Translations under genes and position numbers: made by a program
In this document: positions 27,006 through 36,428 of the stretch, piece after piece
Layout of the letters: every line of letters begins with the position of its first letter
Numbering within the stretch: position 1 is the stretch's first letter
Notes under the pieces: generated by a model
Told to the model about the DNA's origin: nothing
What the model saw: the letters and a program-made list of their open reading frames with translations, nothing else
Databases searched by the model: none
NCBI RefSeq assembly: GCF_003628145.1
Contig: NZ_RBZV01000007.1
Span: forward strand, 62,001-126,000
DNA: 64,000 bases
Reading direction: 5' to 3'
From: Trinickia fusca
Lineage (GTDB): Bacteria > Pseudomonadota > Gammaproteobacteria > Burkholderiales > Burkholderiaceae

Positions 27006-28509
27006 GCGTTCCTCCGTTCGGTTGCACGGGCGGCGTCGTGCCCCGGTCGATACCCTCGAGCAACGGTTCGAGGCTGCCGAGCGGGCCGTTGTCGACGAGT
27101 GCATGCACGGCATCGCGCAGCGCGTGGGCGCACTGGTCCCCGATCGTCGAACCCGCTGCGAGCAGGAACTTCGTCGTGAGCTCGTCGTGTGTGAGCGGGC
27201 GTGCCGAGGTTCCCTTGCTCGATTCGACGCGAGCCTCGCGTATCGAACCGTCCTTCATGCGCACGCGCAGCACCGCGGGCAGGCGGGCGGGAAAGCGCAC
27301 GTTGCACCAATCGTCGGCCACGCACGTGACCTTCTCGGCGAGCGCGCGGCGGGCCGGGTCGTGCACCAACGCTTCGTCGAAATCGTCGAACCACAGGCCT
27401 AGCCCGCCACCGCCCAGCAGCGCGGCCGCGATCGTGTACGGCCCTGAGAAGGCTGCCGCGTAGCCGTTGGGTGGGTTGGCTTTGACGGCAGCGGGTTCGC
27501 CGATCGTGCGCAGCGTCGGTGCGGCGACGCGCAATTCGATCGACTCGATATCCTCGACGTGCAAGCCTTCTGCCTTCAGTTGCAAGGCCGCGTCGATGCC
27601 GGGATGCGTGAAGTGATTGCATGGATACGGCTTGAAGATGATGTGGCTCGTCTCCCAATCGTGGCCCAGGCCGCGCAGCATCTCGGCCGGCTCCGCGAGC
27701 TCGCCGCACCACGCATGAAAGAAGCCGAACCGGCCCTCGAGCACGGTGGGCGGGGCCGTGATGCCGGCCAGGGCGAGCTCGGCTGCGCTGACACCCGCAT
27801 GCGCGGCCCAGCCGCAGTGAATGCGTTTGACCGAGCCGCCGGTGCGGTTCGCTTCGAGCAATCCGGCGCCCATGCTCGCGGCGATGCCGATAGCGGATGC
27901 GATGCCATCCGCATCGGCACCGGCCAGCATCGCGCAAGCCGTGGCGGCGCCGAGCGTGCCGCAAATCGACGTGGCATGTTGTCCGCGATCGAAGAAGACG
28001 GAGTTGCCGAGTGCCTCGTTATAGGCTGCGACGCCCGCACGCAGGCAGACCTCGGTGCCGACCGTGATCGCGTCGAGCAGCGCCGTGCCGGACGCGCGAC
28101 GTGCCTGTGCCACCGCGAGCGCTGCGGGAATCACCGAGGCGCTCGGATGCAGCACCGACAGCATGTGCGAATCGTCGAAGTCGAGCGCATGGGCGAGCGT
28201 GCCGTTGACGAGCGCGGCGCTGGTCGCGGGCAGCCGTTTGGCGCTGCCGATGACACTGGCTGGGCCACTGCCCCCCCAACCGTCGACGACTCGCTCCACG
28301 GCATGGGCGACGCTCTCGCGATGGGCTACCAGGCTGTTGCCGAGCAGATCGAGCAGCCGCGCCGCGGCTTCTTCGCGCAACACACGCGGCAGGCCCTGTT
28401 GACGCATTTCGGCAGCGAAGCGGCCGAGCTCGAGCACGATGCCGTCGGGCGGCAGCGCGGGCCGGGCGGGCGCGCTGGCCCGGCGCAGGGAAGTATCGGC
28501 ATGGTTCAC
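26998..28509 (-). CDS. MmgE/PrpD-family protein
   Basis: This is a 503-aa protein of the family that includes 2-methylcitrate dehydratase and cis-aconitate decarboxylase. It shows the two-domain pattern: helical N-terminal part with LLDLLGNSLVAHRE, NGTLAHALDFDDSHM near 105-118 and HPSASVIPAALAVAQ, then a smaller C-terminal domain with PFYNHFTHPG-like HFTHPGIDAAL. Function inside the family varies (dehydratase, decarboxylase, isomerase), so the reaction is not fixed. Its start overlaps the CitE stop by 4 bases (ATGA) and its stop overlaps the cyclase start. Confidence 0.85.
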   Translation of the reverse strand: MNHADTSLRRASAPARPALPPDGIVLELGRFAAEMRQQGLPRVLREEAAARLLDLLGNSLVAHRESVAHAVERVVDGWGGSGPASVIGSAKRLPATSAALVNGTLAHALDFDDSHMLSVLHPSASVIPAALAVAQARRASGTALLDAITVGTEVCLRAGVAAYNEALGNSVFFDRGQHATSICGTLGAATACAMLAGADADGIASAIGIAASMGAGLLEANRTGGSVKRIHCGWAAHAGVSAAELALAGITAPPTVLEGRFGFFHAWCGELAEPAEMLRGLGHDWETSHIIFKPYPCNHFTHPGIDAALQLKAEGLHVEDIESIELRVAAPTLRTIGEPAAVKANPPNGYAAAFSGPYTIAAALLGGGGLGLWFDDFDEALVHDPARRALAEKVTCVADDWCNVRFPARLPAVLRVRMKDGSIREARVESSKGTSARPLTHDELTTKFLLAAGSTIGDQCAHALRDAVHALVDNGPLGSLEPLLEGIDRGTTPPVQPNGGTLG

Positions 28510-29384
28510 GCGAGTGCTCCCTGAGCAGGCAGGTTCGCCGCGAGCGCGAGCGTCACCCGCGCGTTGGCGATCAGCGGCGGGGCGACCACACGCCCGTCGG
28601 GCAGCACGAAGACCGACGAACCCGTGCTTGCGCCGGCATTCGCCTCCACGGCCTCGAGCACGCCTCGTGCCGCGCGCACTTCCTCTTCCGATGGCGTAAA
28701 CACCTCGTTGATGATCGGCAGCTGCGAAGGATGGATCGCAAAACGGCCGACGAAGCCCATCGACTTCGCGCGTAGCGTCGATTCACGCAGCCCGTCGAGA
28801 TCCTTCAGCGTGTGATAGACCGTTTGAATCGGGGCCGAGAGGCCGGCCGCACGCGAGGCGATCACGCACCGCGCGCGGCAAAACTCGAGCGTGAAGTTGT
28901 CGACGCCGACTTGCAGGTCGGCGCGCAGATCGCTTTCGCCGATGCCGATGCGGTCGAGTCGCGGCGAAGACATCGCGAGCTGATAGGCGGTCTCGATGCC
29001 GTACGCCGATTCGATGAGGATCTGGATGCCCGCTGAGCATCCAGCCTCGTCGAGCCACGAGGCCACCGTGCGGATTTCCTCGGGACCGTCGCACTTGGGC
29101 AGGCGCAGCGCGACGAGCGACGGTTGCGCGATGGCCTCGACGTCATCGCGGCACCAGGGGCTCGAGGCCGGATTGACGCGCACGTAGGTCGGCTTGGCCG
29201 GATTCGACGCGAGGATTGACGCCGCGGCGGCGCGCGCCTCGTCCTTGTGATTGGCGGGCACCGCATCTTCGAGATCGAGCACGACGGCATCGGCCTCGCT
29301 CGCATAGGCTTTTTCGACGACCTGCGCCTTGTGCGCAGGCACGTAGAGATAGCTGCGATAGGTTGGACTGTTCTTGATTTTCAT
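28506..29384 (-). CDS. HpcH/HpaI (CitE-like) CoA-ester lyase, copy 2
   Basis: This is a 292-aa lyase from the ATG 29382-29384, which overlaps the CoA-transferase stop by 4 bases. The frame stays open upstream to 29840, but that part lies inside the CoA-transferase gene and is not real. Motifs are SYLYVPAHKAQVVEKA, AVVLDLEDAVP, the metal-site Glu in ILIESAYGIE and Asp in IGIGESDLRADL, and the C-terminal IHPSQLPIIN. It differs clearly from the copy at 22612, so the two loci probably carry related but separate lyases. Confidence 0.88.
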   Translation of the reverse strand: MKIKNSPTYRSYLYVPAHKAQVVEKAYASEADAVVLDLEDAVPANHKDEARAAAASILASNPAKPTYVRVNPASSPWCRDDVEAIAQPSLVALRLPKCDGPEEIRTVASWLDEAGCSAGIQILIESAYGIETAYQLAMSSPRLDRIGIGESDLRADLQVGVDNFTLEFCRARCVIASRAAGLSAPIQTVYHTLKDLDGLRESTLRAKSMGFVGRFAIHPSQLPIINEVFTPSEEEVRAARGVLEAVEANAGASTGSSVFVLPDGRVVAPPLIANARVTLALAANLPAQGALA

Positions 29385-30625
29385 ACGATGCCTCGTTCGG
29401 TTAGTTGAGCGAGCTCTTGCGGCTCGATGCCGAGCGCGCCGAACACCTCTTCGTTGTGCGCTCCGCGCGGCAGCCCACCCCAGCGGATCGCACCCGGCGT
29501 GTCGGATAGGCGAAACGGTACGTTGTGGGTCTTGAACGAGCCGAGTTCGGCATCCTCGACCGTGACGACCGAGCCCAGGGCTGCGTATTGCGGGTCGTCT
29601 TGCACATCGGCCACGTCGTAGACGGGCGCGATCGCCGCCTCGGCGCGCTCGAATGCGGCGATGACCTCGTCGCGCGGCCGCGCGCCGATCCATCCGCCTA
29701 CGGCAGCATCGAGTTCGTCGGCATGGCGTGCACGCGATTCGCCGGTTGCGAACCAGGGCTTGGATATCAGGTCTTCGCGGCCGATGAGTCGCATGACGCG
29801 CTCGGCGACGCTGTGCGCCGAGGTCGACATCGCCACCCACTTGCCGTCGGCGGTGCGATATACGCCGCGCGGTGCGTTGTTGGGCGAGCGATTGCCGGTG
29901 CGCTCGGGGATCTTGCCGGTCTGGTCATAGCTGGTGACTTGCGCCCCCATCGCGGCGAGCATCGTCTCGATGATGGCGAGGTCGACGACTTGCCCCCGGC
30001 CCGTGCGGCGGCGTGCCCACAACGCCGTCATGATCGCGAATGACGCCGTGAGCCCGGCCACGGTGTCGGCCAGCGGGAACGAGGGTAGTAGCGGCGGCCC
30101 GCCCGGCTCGCCGGTGATGGCGGCAAGCCCGCTCATCGCTTCGGCCAACGTGCCGAACCCAGGGCGCCGTGAATAGGGGCCGAACTGTCCGAAGCCCGTC
30201 ACACGGACGAGAATCAGCTTGGGGTTGATGGCCGACAGCACGTCGTAGCCGAGCCCCCAGCGCTCGAGCGTGCCGGGGCGGAAGTTCTCGACGACGACGT
30301 CCGCTTCCGCTGCCATCTCGCGGAAGATGCGCTGACCTTCGGGCGTGCCGAGGTTCAGCGTGACGGCTCGTTTGTTACGCGCGAGCACTTTCCACCACAG
30401 CGCAACCTGCCCGCGTCGTGCACCGTATTTGCGCGCGGGGTCGCCGCCCGGATGCTCGACCTTGATCACGTCGGCACCGTAGTCGGCCATCATCGTCGCG
30501 GCAAGCGGACCGGCGAACAGCGTCGCCGCATCGATGATGCGAATGCCCTTCAACGCTGGTCCGCCCAGCGTGTCGCTCGCGGCGCTGGGGGCAGCGTCGT
30601 CGATATCGATGTCCGGCATGGTCAT
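29381..30625 (-). CDS. CaiB/BaiF class III CoA-transferase, copy 2
   Basis: This 414-aa class III CoA-transferase starts at an ATG behind AGGAGAACATC. It has LKGIRIIDAATLFAGPLAA, ADYGADVIKVEHPGGD and the catalytic Asp187 in FPLADTVAG. It is the first gene of a tightly packed unit (CoA-transferase, CitE-like lyase, PrpD-like protein, cyclase) in which each stop overlaps the next start. A T-N11-A dyad lies 77 bases upstream. The substrate acid is unknown. Confidence 0.9.
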   Translation of the reverse strand: MTMPDIDIDDAAPSAASDTLGGPALKGIRIIDAATLFAGPLAATMMADYGADVIKVEHPGGDPARKYGARRGQVALWWKVLARNKRAVTLNLGTPEGQRIFREMAAEADVVVENFRPGTLERWGLGYDVLSAINPKLILVRVTGFGQFGPYSRRPGFGTLAEAMSGLAAITGEPGGPPLLPSFPLADTVAGLTASFAIMTALWARRRTGRGQVVDLAIIETMLAAMGAQVTSYDQTGKIPERTGNRSPNNAPRGVYRTADGKWVAMSTSAHSVAERVMRLIGREDLISKPWFATGESRARHADELDAAVGGWIGARPRDEVIAAFERAEAAIAPVYDVADVQDDPQYAALGSVVTVEDAELGSFKTHNVPFRLSDTPGAIRWGGLPRGAHNEEVFGALGIEPQELAQLTERGIV

Positions 30626-30701
30626 GATGTTCTCCTATGAGCTCCGTACCGGGCACCGTCAGTCACGCCCGTCGTTCGGCGAGCATAGGGTTGCCAAATA
30701 A

Positions 30702-30714
30702 TTAGCATAACTAA
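30702..30714. promoter_or_regulatory. Possible LysR-type box upstream of the CoA-transferase operon
   Basis: ttag-cataa-ctaa fits T-N11-A with an imperfect dyad and lies 77 bases upstream of the first operon gene. It could be the site of the LysR protein encoded at 24754-25695, but its sequence differs from the dyad upstream of that gene, so the link is weak. Confidence 0.3.
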
Positions 30715-30758
30715 CGGTGATGCACGGAATGGAAGCGGCAAACGATATCGACGGAGGG

Positions 30759-31922
30759 CTAGTCGCCGTTCACGCGGTAGATCGGGAAGTACGACTTGAT
30801 CTTGCCTTCGTAGTAGGCCGAGGCGAGCTTCGGCACGTCGTCGAAGTCGAAGATCTCGGTCGGTTCGGGGCCGATCCAGTCCGTTGCTTCCTGAAAGTCG
30901 CGAATCGTTTCGCTGTCGCCGTAACGCCACGCGTGCGTGTGGACGTGCAGCCGCCGGTTGATGCATTCGGTGGCGCGCAAGTTCCACAACCGCATGCCCG
31001 TCTTCCAGCCGACCGTCGCGATGATGCCGGTCCGCCCGATCACGCGCATGGTGGCGCGATACAGCGCCCCGCCGAGGTTGTCGAGGAAGATGGCGACGCC
31101 CTTGCCGCCGCTGAGTTCGTCGATCGTGTCGGCGAAGATCTGCTCGGAAGCCTTGTAGGCCTCGCGATATTCGGCGTCGGTCTTGTAGCGTTGCTCGTCG
31201 AACGACAGGTTCGGAAACAGGCGGCGGTCGACGGGGATGATGCCCAGCTCGGCGATCTCCTTCAGGCGGGCGTCGTTGCTCGCCGTCATCGCCACGCGAA
31301 AGCCCTCGCGCTTGGCAAGCTGCAACTCGGCGAGCGTCGTGCCGCCGCCCCAGCCGAACACGAGGTAATTCTCGGGATTGGCGTAGGGCAACTGCGCGCG
31401 CCAGCACGCGGACGCGACCTTCCAGTTGTCCCATGCGGTGAAGTAGCGGCCGTAGGTCGTCCAGCGCAGCAGTGAGTGACGACTGTTCGATGGCAGCGGC
31501 ACCACATTGTCGGCGCGCATCTTCGTCCGCCGCGCCATGACGCCGATGGTGCCCGGAGCGTCATACGCATAGACGAGCTCGGCGAAGCCGTTCTCGTCGC
31601 GCTTGCCGAACGGCATCGCCATGCAGACGTCGCCCTCACGTAGCGACTTGACTGAGCGGCCACGCTCGAGCACGCGTACGAGCGCGCCATTGCCAAGCAC
31701 GATCTTCTCTTCGCGCCGCTGGCGCACGATATCGATGGGGTTGCGCGACAGCGCATGGTCGAGATTGGCCTCCCACGATCCGTACAGCGGCTCGACCAGG
31801 ATTTCGTCGTTCTCCAGATCGGAGAAGGTAAAGGTTTCGCGGCGCAGCTCGCCCGCTACGGGGCCGCGCGTTTTGTCCAGTTCGGGTCCCGCATAGAGGA
31901 CCCAGGCGTCGGTCGTAATCAT
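30759..31922 (-). CDS. MDR-superfamily oxidoreductase (quinone-reductase/crotonyl-CoA-reductase-like)
   Basis: This is a 387-aa protein with a GroES-like N-terminal half (EILVEPLYGSWEANLDHAL, GDVCMAMPFG) and a nucleotide-binding half with YLVFGWGGGTTLAELQLAKREGF, VAMTASNDARLKEI, IFLDNLGGALYRATM. The classic zinc Cys/His ligands of alcohol dehydrogenase are absent, so it is probably a zinc-free reductase using NADPH. The nucleotide motif is unusual (GWGGGTTLAE in place of GAGGGVG). It starts with AGAGAGGAAAG upstream. It is alone on its transcript or loosely linked to the isochorismatase-like gene 93 bases ahead. Confidence 0.75.
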   Translation of the reverse strand: MITTDAWVLYAGPELDKTRGPVAGELRRETFTFSDLENDEILVEPLYGSWEANLDHALSRNPIDIVRQRREEKIVLGNGALVRVLERGRSVKSLREGDVCMAMPFGKRDENGFAELVYAYDAPGTIGVMARRTKMRADNVVPLPSNSRHSLLRWTTYGRYFTAWDNWKVASACWRAQLPYANPENYLVFGWGGGTTLAELQLAKREGFRVAMTASNDARLKEIAELGIIPVDRRLFPNLSFDEQRYKTDAEYREAYKASEQIFADTIDELSGGKGVAIFLDNLGGALYRATMRVIGRTGIIATVGWKTGMRLWNLRATECINRRLHVHTHAWRYGDSETIRDFQEATDWIGPEPTEIFDFDDVPKLASAYYEGKIKSYFPIYRVNGD

Positions 31923-32015
31923 CGTCTTTCCTCTCTATTCGCGTGTTGCATGGGGCGTCCCGGGCCGGGTCGACGTGCAAGGTGCACCCGACCCGGGACG
32001 CTGGTTAGGGCCTGG

Positions 32016-32627
32016 TTACGCGGCCTTGGAGTACGAACCGCCCGACGTGCCCAGCGCGTTCAACGCAGCCTGAATGTTGGCCGTGGTGTCGACCTGAGCA
32101 ATCATTGGGAAGATCACCTTGAGCGCGAAGGTTTGCGCGTCAGCCGACAACGTGCTGACGGCATCGCTCGCGATCGCGATGTTGTAGTCGTTCTCGTAGG
32201 CTTGCCGTGCCGTCGATTCGACGCCGATGTTGGTCGCGATGCCGGTCAACACGATGTCGGTGATGCCGCGCCGGCGCAGTTGCACGTCCAGATCGGTGCC
32301 CGTGAACGCCCCCCATTGATGCTTGGTGACGACGATGTCGCTGGGAAGCACGCCGAGACCGGGGGCGAGCTCGCTCCACGAGGGATCGAGGTTCGGCGGG
32401 CTCGGCGGCACATCGGTACGCGTCTTCAGCGCCACTTGGCCGTCGGGTGCGTAGCTGGTCCTGACGAAGATGACGGGTAGCCCCAGCGCGCGGAACGTGT
32501 TGGCAAGCGACGCCGTATTTGCGACGACCTGTGCACTCGGAACGGGCGCGACGGGCAGCGACACGATGCCGTTTTGCAGATCGATGGCCACGAGGGCGAC
32601 GCGCGGGTTGAAGCTCGTTACTGGCAT
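32016..32627 (-). CDS. Isochorismatase-family protein lacking the catalytic cysteine
   Basis: This is a 203-aa cysteine-hydrolase fold protein. Asp16 (VAIDLQNG) and Lys102 (VTKHQWGAF) of the usual triad are in place, but the position of the nucleophilic Cys is Gly135 (GIATNIGVESTAR). Proteins with this replacement are widespread in bacteria, yet should not do the standard thioester chemistry. It may be a binding protein or use another mechanism. It begins 9 bases after the MFS exporter gene stop, so the two are likely to be co-transcribed. Confidence 0.85.
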   Translation of the reverse strand: MPVTSFNPRVALVAIDLQNGIVSLPVAPVPSAQVVANTASLANTFRALGLPVIFVRTSYAPDGQVALKTRTDVPPSPPNLDPSWSELAPGLGVLPSDIVVTKHQWGAFTGTDLDVQLRRRGITDIVLTGIATNIGVESTARQAYENDYNIAIASDAVSTLSADAQTFALKVIFPMIAQVDTTANIQAALNALGTSGGSYSKAA

Positions 32628-32636
32628 ACCTGGACC

Positions 32637-34163
32637 TCACTTTGATTGAGAAAGGATTGGCGAACCTGCTTCTATGTGCTTGCTTGTCACTGCGTTCATC
32701 AACAGGGCGAAGCTCGTTGCCGCTAGCACGATTGCGAGGCCGTGCAGGCCGCTGTCGCTGGCGGGACGGCCCAGCGCTAAGCCGACCAGAGCAAACGACA
32801 GACTGCCGCCGACGTATTGCGCCGTGCGATAAAGCCCCGAGGCTGCGCCCATCTTGTCGTGCGGTGCGCTGCGATAGAGCGTGGCTTGATTCCCGAGGTT
32901 GTTGAAGCCGTTAGGAATCCCAAATACGACCGAAAGCAGGGCAATCGACCACACAGGCAACGTGTGTGTAATCAAGCTCATCACGATGCCTCCGACGCAT
33001 AGCAGCGACGAGCCGTAGATCAGCACGCGCCGTGCGCCGGAGCGGTCGGCCACTCGTGTCGCGATGACGGTTGCGACCGTACCGATGCCCGCGATGGGCA
33101 GCATCAGCAGGCCGGCGCTTGCTGCCGACAGGTGCCGCACTTCTTGCAGCCAAATCGGCAGTGCATAGAAGATGGCGTAGAAGACCGCATACGTCGCGAC
33201 ACACCGCACATACGTGCCCATCAACGGGCGATTGCCAACCAGCATCCGCACGTCGATGAACGGTGTCAGAGTACGTCGCTCGAACAGGATCAACAACGTA
33301 CCGATCAGGACGCCGGCGGCCAGCAGCAGCCATTGGGGTTGCGCGCCTGCGCCATGCAACCGCGCGATCGATTGCAGGAACAGCAGCAGGCTCGCAAGTG
33401 CGAGTACGAACAGCACGATGCCCGGTACATCGAGTTCGATGAACGCTTGTCGCCAGGTACCGCGAGCGGTGGTGGGCGTGATGCGTTCGTCTTTGGGAAG
33501 CCAGAGCCGTGCGGTGATGAACGACGCGAGCACGATCGGCACGTTGACCCAGAAGATGGCGCGCCAACCGGCAAGTTCGACGAGCGCACCGCCCAGCGGC
33601 GGGCCAAAAGCTACGGCGACTTGCGCGGCTACGGAGATCGCGCCGAGCCCACCTGTCGGCGTTGCACCGTTCGCGTGACGGCGCGACCACGTGCGGATCA
33701 TGGTCATGCCTGCCGGATACGCGGCCGAGGTGCCGAGGCCGAGCACGATGCGTGATGCGATGAGCCAGCCCAGCGATGGAGCAAACGGTGCGAGTACCGA
33801 TGCGGCGAGTACGATGGCGAGGCCGATGCAGAAGATACGGCGCGCGCCGAAGCGGTCGGCTAGGCGTCCCATCGTCGGCTGCCCGACAGCGGTGGCGAGG
33901 TAGAGGCCGGAGACGAGCCACATGGCGTCGAGTTCGGTGCCATGTGCCGAGACAGGCACGGCCTTCGTGGCGTTTGCGCTTGATGCGAAGCTCTGCTCGA
34001 TGGCCACAAGGGCAACGGCGATCATCGACGAATTGAGTGCATTGAGCAGCGTGCCGAGCACGATTGGCCAAACGAGCGTCGCGGGCAAGCGCGTGCCGGA
34101 TATCGGCGCGGCAACGGCTGGTGCGACGGAGGGCGGAGCGGAGTAATCGAGTTTCACGGGCAT
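32637..34163 (-). CDS. MFS exporter of the DHA2 (EmrB/QacA-like) type
   Basis: This is a 508-aa, 14-helix-type transporter from the ATG at 34161-34163 (MPVKLDYSAPPSVAP...); earlier in-frame starts at 34196 and 34214 have no better SD. Motif A is GRLADRFGARRIF and motif C-like GLGTSAAYPAGMTMIRTW lies in helix 5. Such pumps export drugs or metabolites with proton antiport. It is the first gene of a two-gene unit with the isochorismatase-like protein, and is divergent from the tssF gene. Confidence 0.82.
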   Translation of the reverse strand: MPVKLDYSAPPSVAPAVAAPISGTRLPATLVWPIVLGTLLNALNSSMIAVALVAIEQSFASSANATKAVPVSAHGTELDAMWLVSGLYLATAVGQPTMGRLADRFGARRIFCIGLAIVLAASVLAPFAPSLGWLIASRIVLGLGTSAAYPAGMTMIRTWSRRHANGATPTGGLGAISVAAQVAVAFGPPLGGALVELAGWRAIFWVNVPIVLASFITARLWLPKDERITPTTARGTWRQAFIELDVPGIVLFVLALASLLLFLQSIARLHGAGAQPQWLLLAAGVLIGTLLILFERRTLTPFIDVRMLVGNRPLMGTYVRCVATYAVFYAIFYALPIWLQEVRHLSAASAGLLMLPIAGIGTVATVIATRVADRSGARRVLIYGSSLLCVGGIVMSLITHTLPVWSIALLSVVFGIPNGFNNLGNQATLYRSAPHDKMGAASGLYRTAQYVGGSLSFALVGLALGRPASDSGLHGLAIVLAATSFALLMNAVTSKHIEAGSPILSQSK

Positions 34164-34604
34164 TAATAGCGAATGTAAAAATCGAACACGGTTCATGACC
34201 GAACACGCGTTCACAATAAAACGCCCGTGCGATTATTTGAAATGGATTGTTGCGATGCACACATTCGCTGCTTGAATGACCGTGCGGGATATGTATGGAC
34301 CGCATGCGAAGGCGTAGCGGGGCTTTGCGGCAGATGAGCGTCACGCTGAGAAACTACGGAAAATCGGTCTGGGAGGGCGTTTTATCTTGCGGTGCGGCAA
34401 AAATATCTCGATCGACGGGAAAGCGTCGTTTTAAACGAGTAAGGCATACCGCCTTTCATTGTTGAGCGGGATCTGACGCGTCGCCGATCTGGTCGGTCAT
34501 GATGGAACCCATACGCCTGGAATCCGGGATGCCGACTGGATAGATGGGTTACGGATCGACAAAATGGCGGTACGTTCGGCATGACCTCTCAAGACAGGGT
34601 GCCA
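34164..34604. other. Intergenic region between the MFS exporter and tssF
   Basis: No supported gene. It holds the divergent promoters. Close to the exporter start there is a direct repeat cgaacacg at 34183-34190 and 34200-34207, one and a half helical turns apart, flanking ggttcatgacc, a near-palindrome; together these could be a regulator site. The remainder (34210-34600) shows nothing recognisable. Confidence 0.55.
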
Positions 34605-36428
34605 ATGGACGATCTACTACCGTTTTACGAGCGGGAGCTGGCCTCATTACGCCACTCGATGAAGGAATTCGCTGCGCGCCATCCGGGCGCTGCAACCAGG
34701 CTCGCCATCACGGGTGAGCATTCGGACGATCCGCATGTCGAACGGATGTTGCAGTCGTTCGCGCTGCTCGCGGCTCGCATCGAAGCGAAGATCGAGGACG
34801 ACTACCCCGAATTCACCGAAGGCATGCTGGAGGTGGTGTTTCCGCAGTACCTTCGCCCCTTCCCCTCTTGTTCGATCGCGCAGTTCGACGTCGGCAATCT
34901 CTTCGAGACGCTGACGGAGCCCAAAGTCGTGCCCCGTGCGACGACGTTTCTGGCGAAGTCAGGCGGATACCAGTTCCGCTCGGCTTATGAGGTGACGCTT
35001 GCGCCGCTCAGCATCGAAGCAGCGGGTTACCTGCGTACTGCTGCGGCGCCAAGCGGGGTCTCATTGCCGCAAGACACGTCCGGACTGTTGTCGATCACGC
35101 TGCGTTCGTTGCCCGGCAACGAGCGGTCCGCGTTCGCTGCGGACAAGCTCCGGCTTTATGTGAGCGGCGCGCGCGAAGCGGTGGCCGCGACCCTTGACGG
35201 ATTGTTGCTCCACGCCGCGAGTGCTTTCGTCGAAGCCGATCGGAGCGGACGCTGGAAGCCGCTCGCCAGGGGGCCGATCAGCCCCGTAGGCTTTGAGGAC
35301 ACCGAAGCGCTGCTTGATACGGCGATCAGCGTGACGTCGGCTTTCCGTTTGCTGATGGAATACTCGGCGTTTCCTGAGAAGTTCGATTTTGTCGATATCG
35401 ACTTGAAGGCCCTGAAGCAGGCGGCTGGCTCATGTGAGCGGCTCACGTTGCATTTGGCCATCGCCAATGTGCACGCGGATTCGTGGCCGGCCATCCAGAT
35501 GGCCAGACTGACCGCCGAGAGCTTGAAGCTATTTTGTACGCCGGTCGTCAACCTGTTTTGCTGTCAGGCGCAGTCCATTGAAACGAGGGCTGGCGTCGAT
35601 GTGTATTCGATCGTGCCTGATGGCAAGTCGGGCGCCACAGTGGCCGATACCGAGATCTATTCGATCGATCGCGTACGCAGGATCGAGCCCGCTCGCGAAA
35701 CGACGATTCAACCGTTTTGGTCGCTCATGCATGGTAGCTCAGCGCGCTTGACCGGCCCATATTGGGTCGCCAGGCGGAACGGCCAGGTTGCGCTCAAGAC
35801 TCCCGGATTAGAAACGGAATTCGCGCTCGTCGACCTTGACGGTATGCCGGCTGCGACCGAGATGGATGCGCTTGCGCTCGACTTGACCTGCACCAATCGC
35901 AATCTTCCGGCCGTCATGCGCATTGAGGCGCCGGAAGGGGATCTCGAGATTCAAGGCGTCGAGCTCAAATGCCCGATCACCTTGCTGTGTGCGCCAACCG
36001 AGAGCATCCGTCCACCGTGTACCGATGACGCTTTATGGCGAATCGTCGGTCATCTATCGACGCATCCGATTCAACTCAGTCAGGGCGGGCTTGAAGACCT
36101 GAAACGGCTGTTTGGCCAATTTGCGGCCCTGTCGGCCACGCCTGCACGGCACCTGGAAGGGCTCACTAACCTGAGTTGCCGTTCGAGCATGGAGTGGATC
36201 GTCATGGCGCCGTGCCCCGCGTTCGTGCGTGGCCTTGGGATTACGCTGACCCTCGACGAGCAGGCGTTTGCCGGCCAAAGCGTGAGCACGTTCATCGACC
36301 TCATGGATCGATTCTTTGCACCCTATGCTCCGACTAACAGCTTTATAAAACTGACCGTTGTTTCAAGACGTACCGGAGCCGACATTCGCCGATGCGAACC
36401 GCGCCAAGGTCAGGTGCCGTTACTCTGA
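34605..36428 (+). CDS. tssF: Type VI secretion baseplate protein TssF (orphan copy)
   Basis: This is a 607-aa protein starting MDDLLPFYERELASLR, the standard TssF N-terminus; the in-frame ATG at 34581 adds eight atypical residues. Further family blocks are ATRLAITGEHSDDPHVERM, DDYPEFTEGMLEVVFPQYLRP, and the C-terminal FFAPYAPTNSFIKLTV. TssF builds the baseplate wedge with TssK, TssG and TssE. Here it is full length but stands without tssG, tssK or any other structural gene: upstream is a metabolite exporter, downstream a vgrG. It may therefore be a specialised baseplate part for the adjacent VgrG. Confidence 0.88.
   Translation: MDDLLPFYERELASLRHSMKEFAARHPGAATRLAITGEHSDDPHVERMLQSFALLAARIEAKIEDDYPEFTEGMLEVVFPQYLRPFPSCSIAQFDVGNLFETLTEPKVVPRATTFLAKSGGYQFRSAYEVTLAPLSIEAAGYLRTAAAPSGVSLPQDTSGLLSITLRSLPGNERSAFAADKLRLYVSGAREAVAATLDGLLLHAASAFVEADRSGRWKPLARGPISPVGFEDTEALLDTAISVTSAFRLLMEYSAFPEKFDFVDIDLKALKQAAGSCERLTLHLAIANVHADSWPAIQMARLTAESLKLFCTPVVNLFCCQAQSIETRAGVDVYSIVPDGKSGATVADTEIYSIDRVRRIEPARETTIQPFWSLMHGSSARLTGPYWVARRNGQVALKTPGLETEFALVDLDGMPAATEMDALALDLTCTNRNLPAVMRIEAPEGDLEIQGVELKCPITLLCAPTESIRPPCTDDALWRIVGHLSTHPIQLSQGGLEDLKRLFGQFAALSATPARHLEGLTNLSCRSSMEWIVMAPCPAFVRGLGITLTLDEQAFAGQSVSTFIDLMDRFFAPYAPTNSFIKLTVVSRRTGADIRRCEPRQGQVPLL

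Noticed and set aside
29385-29840. Upstream extension of the second CitE-like frame
   Set aside because: It lies inside the CoA-transferase gene; the ATG at 29382-29384 overlaps the preceding stop and fits the family N-terminus.
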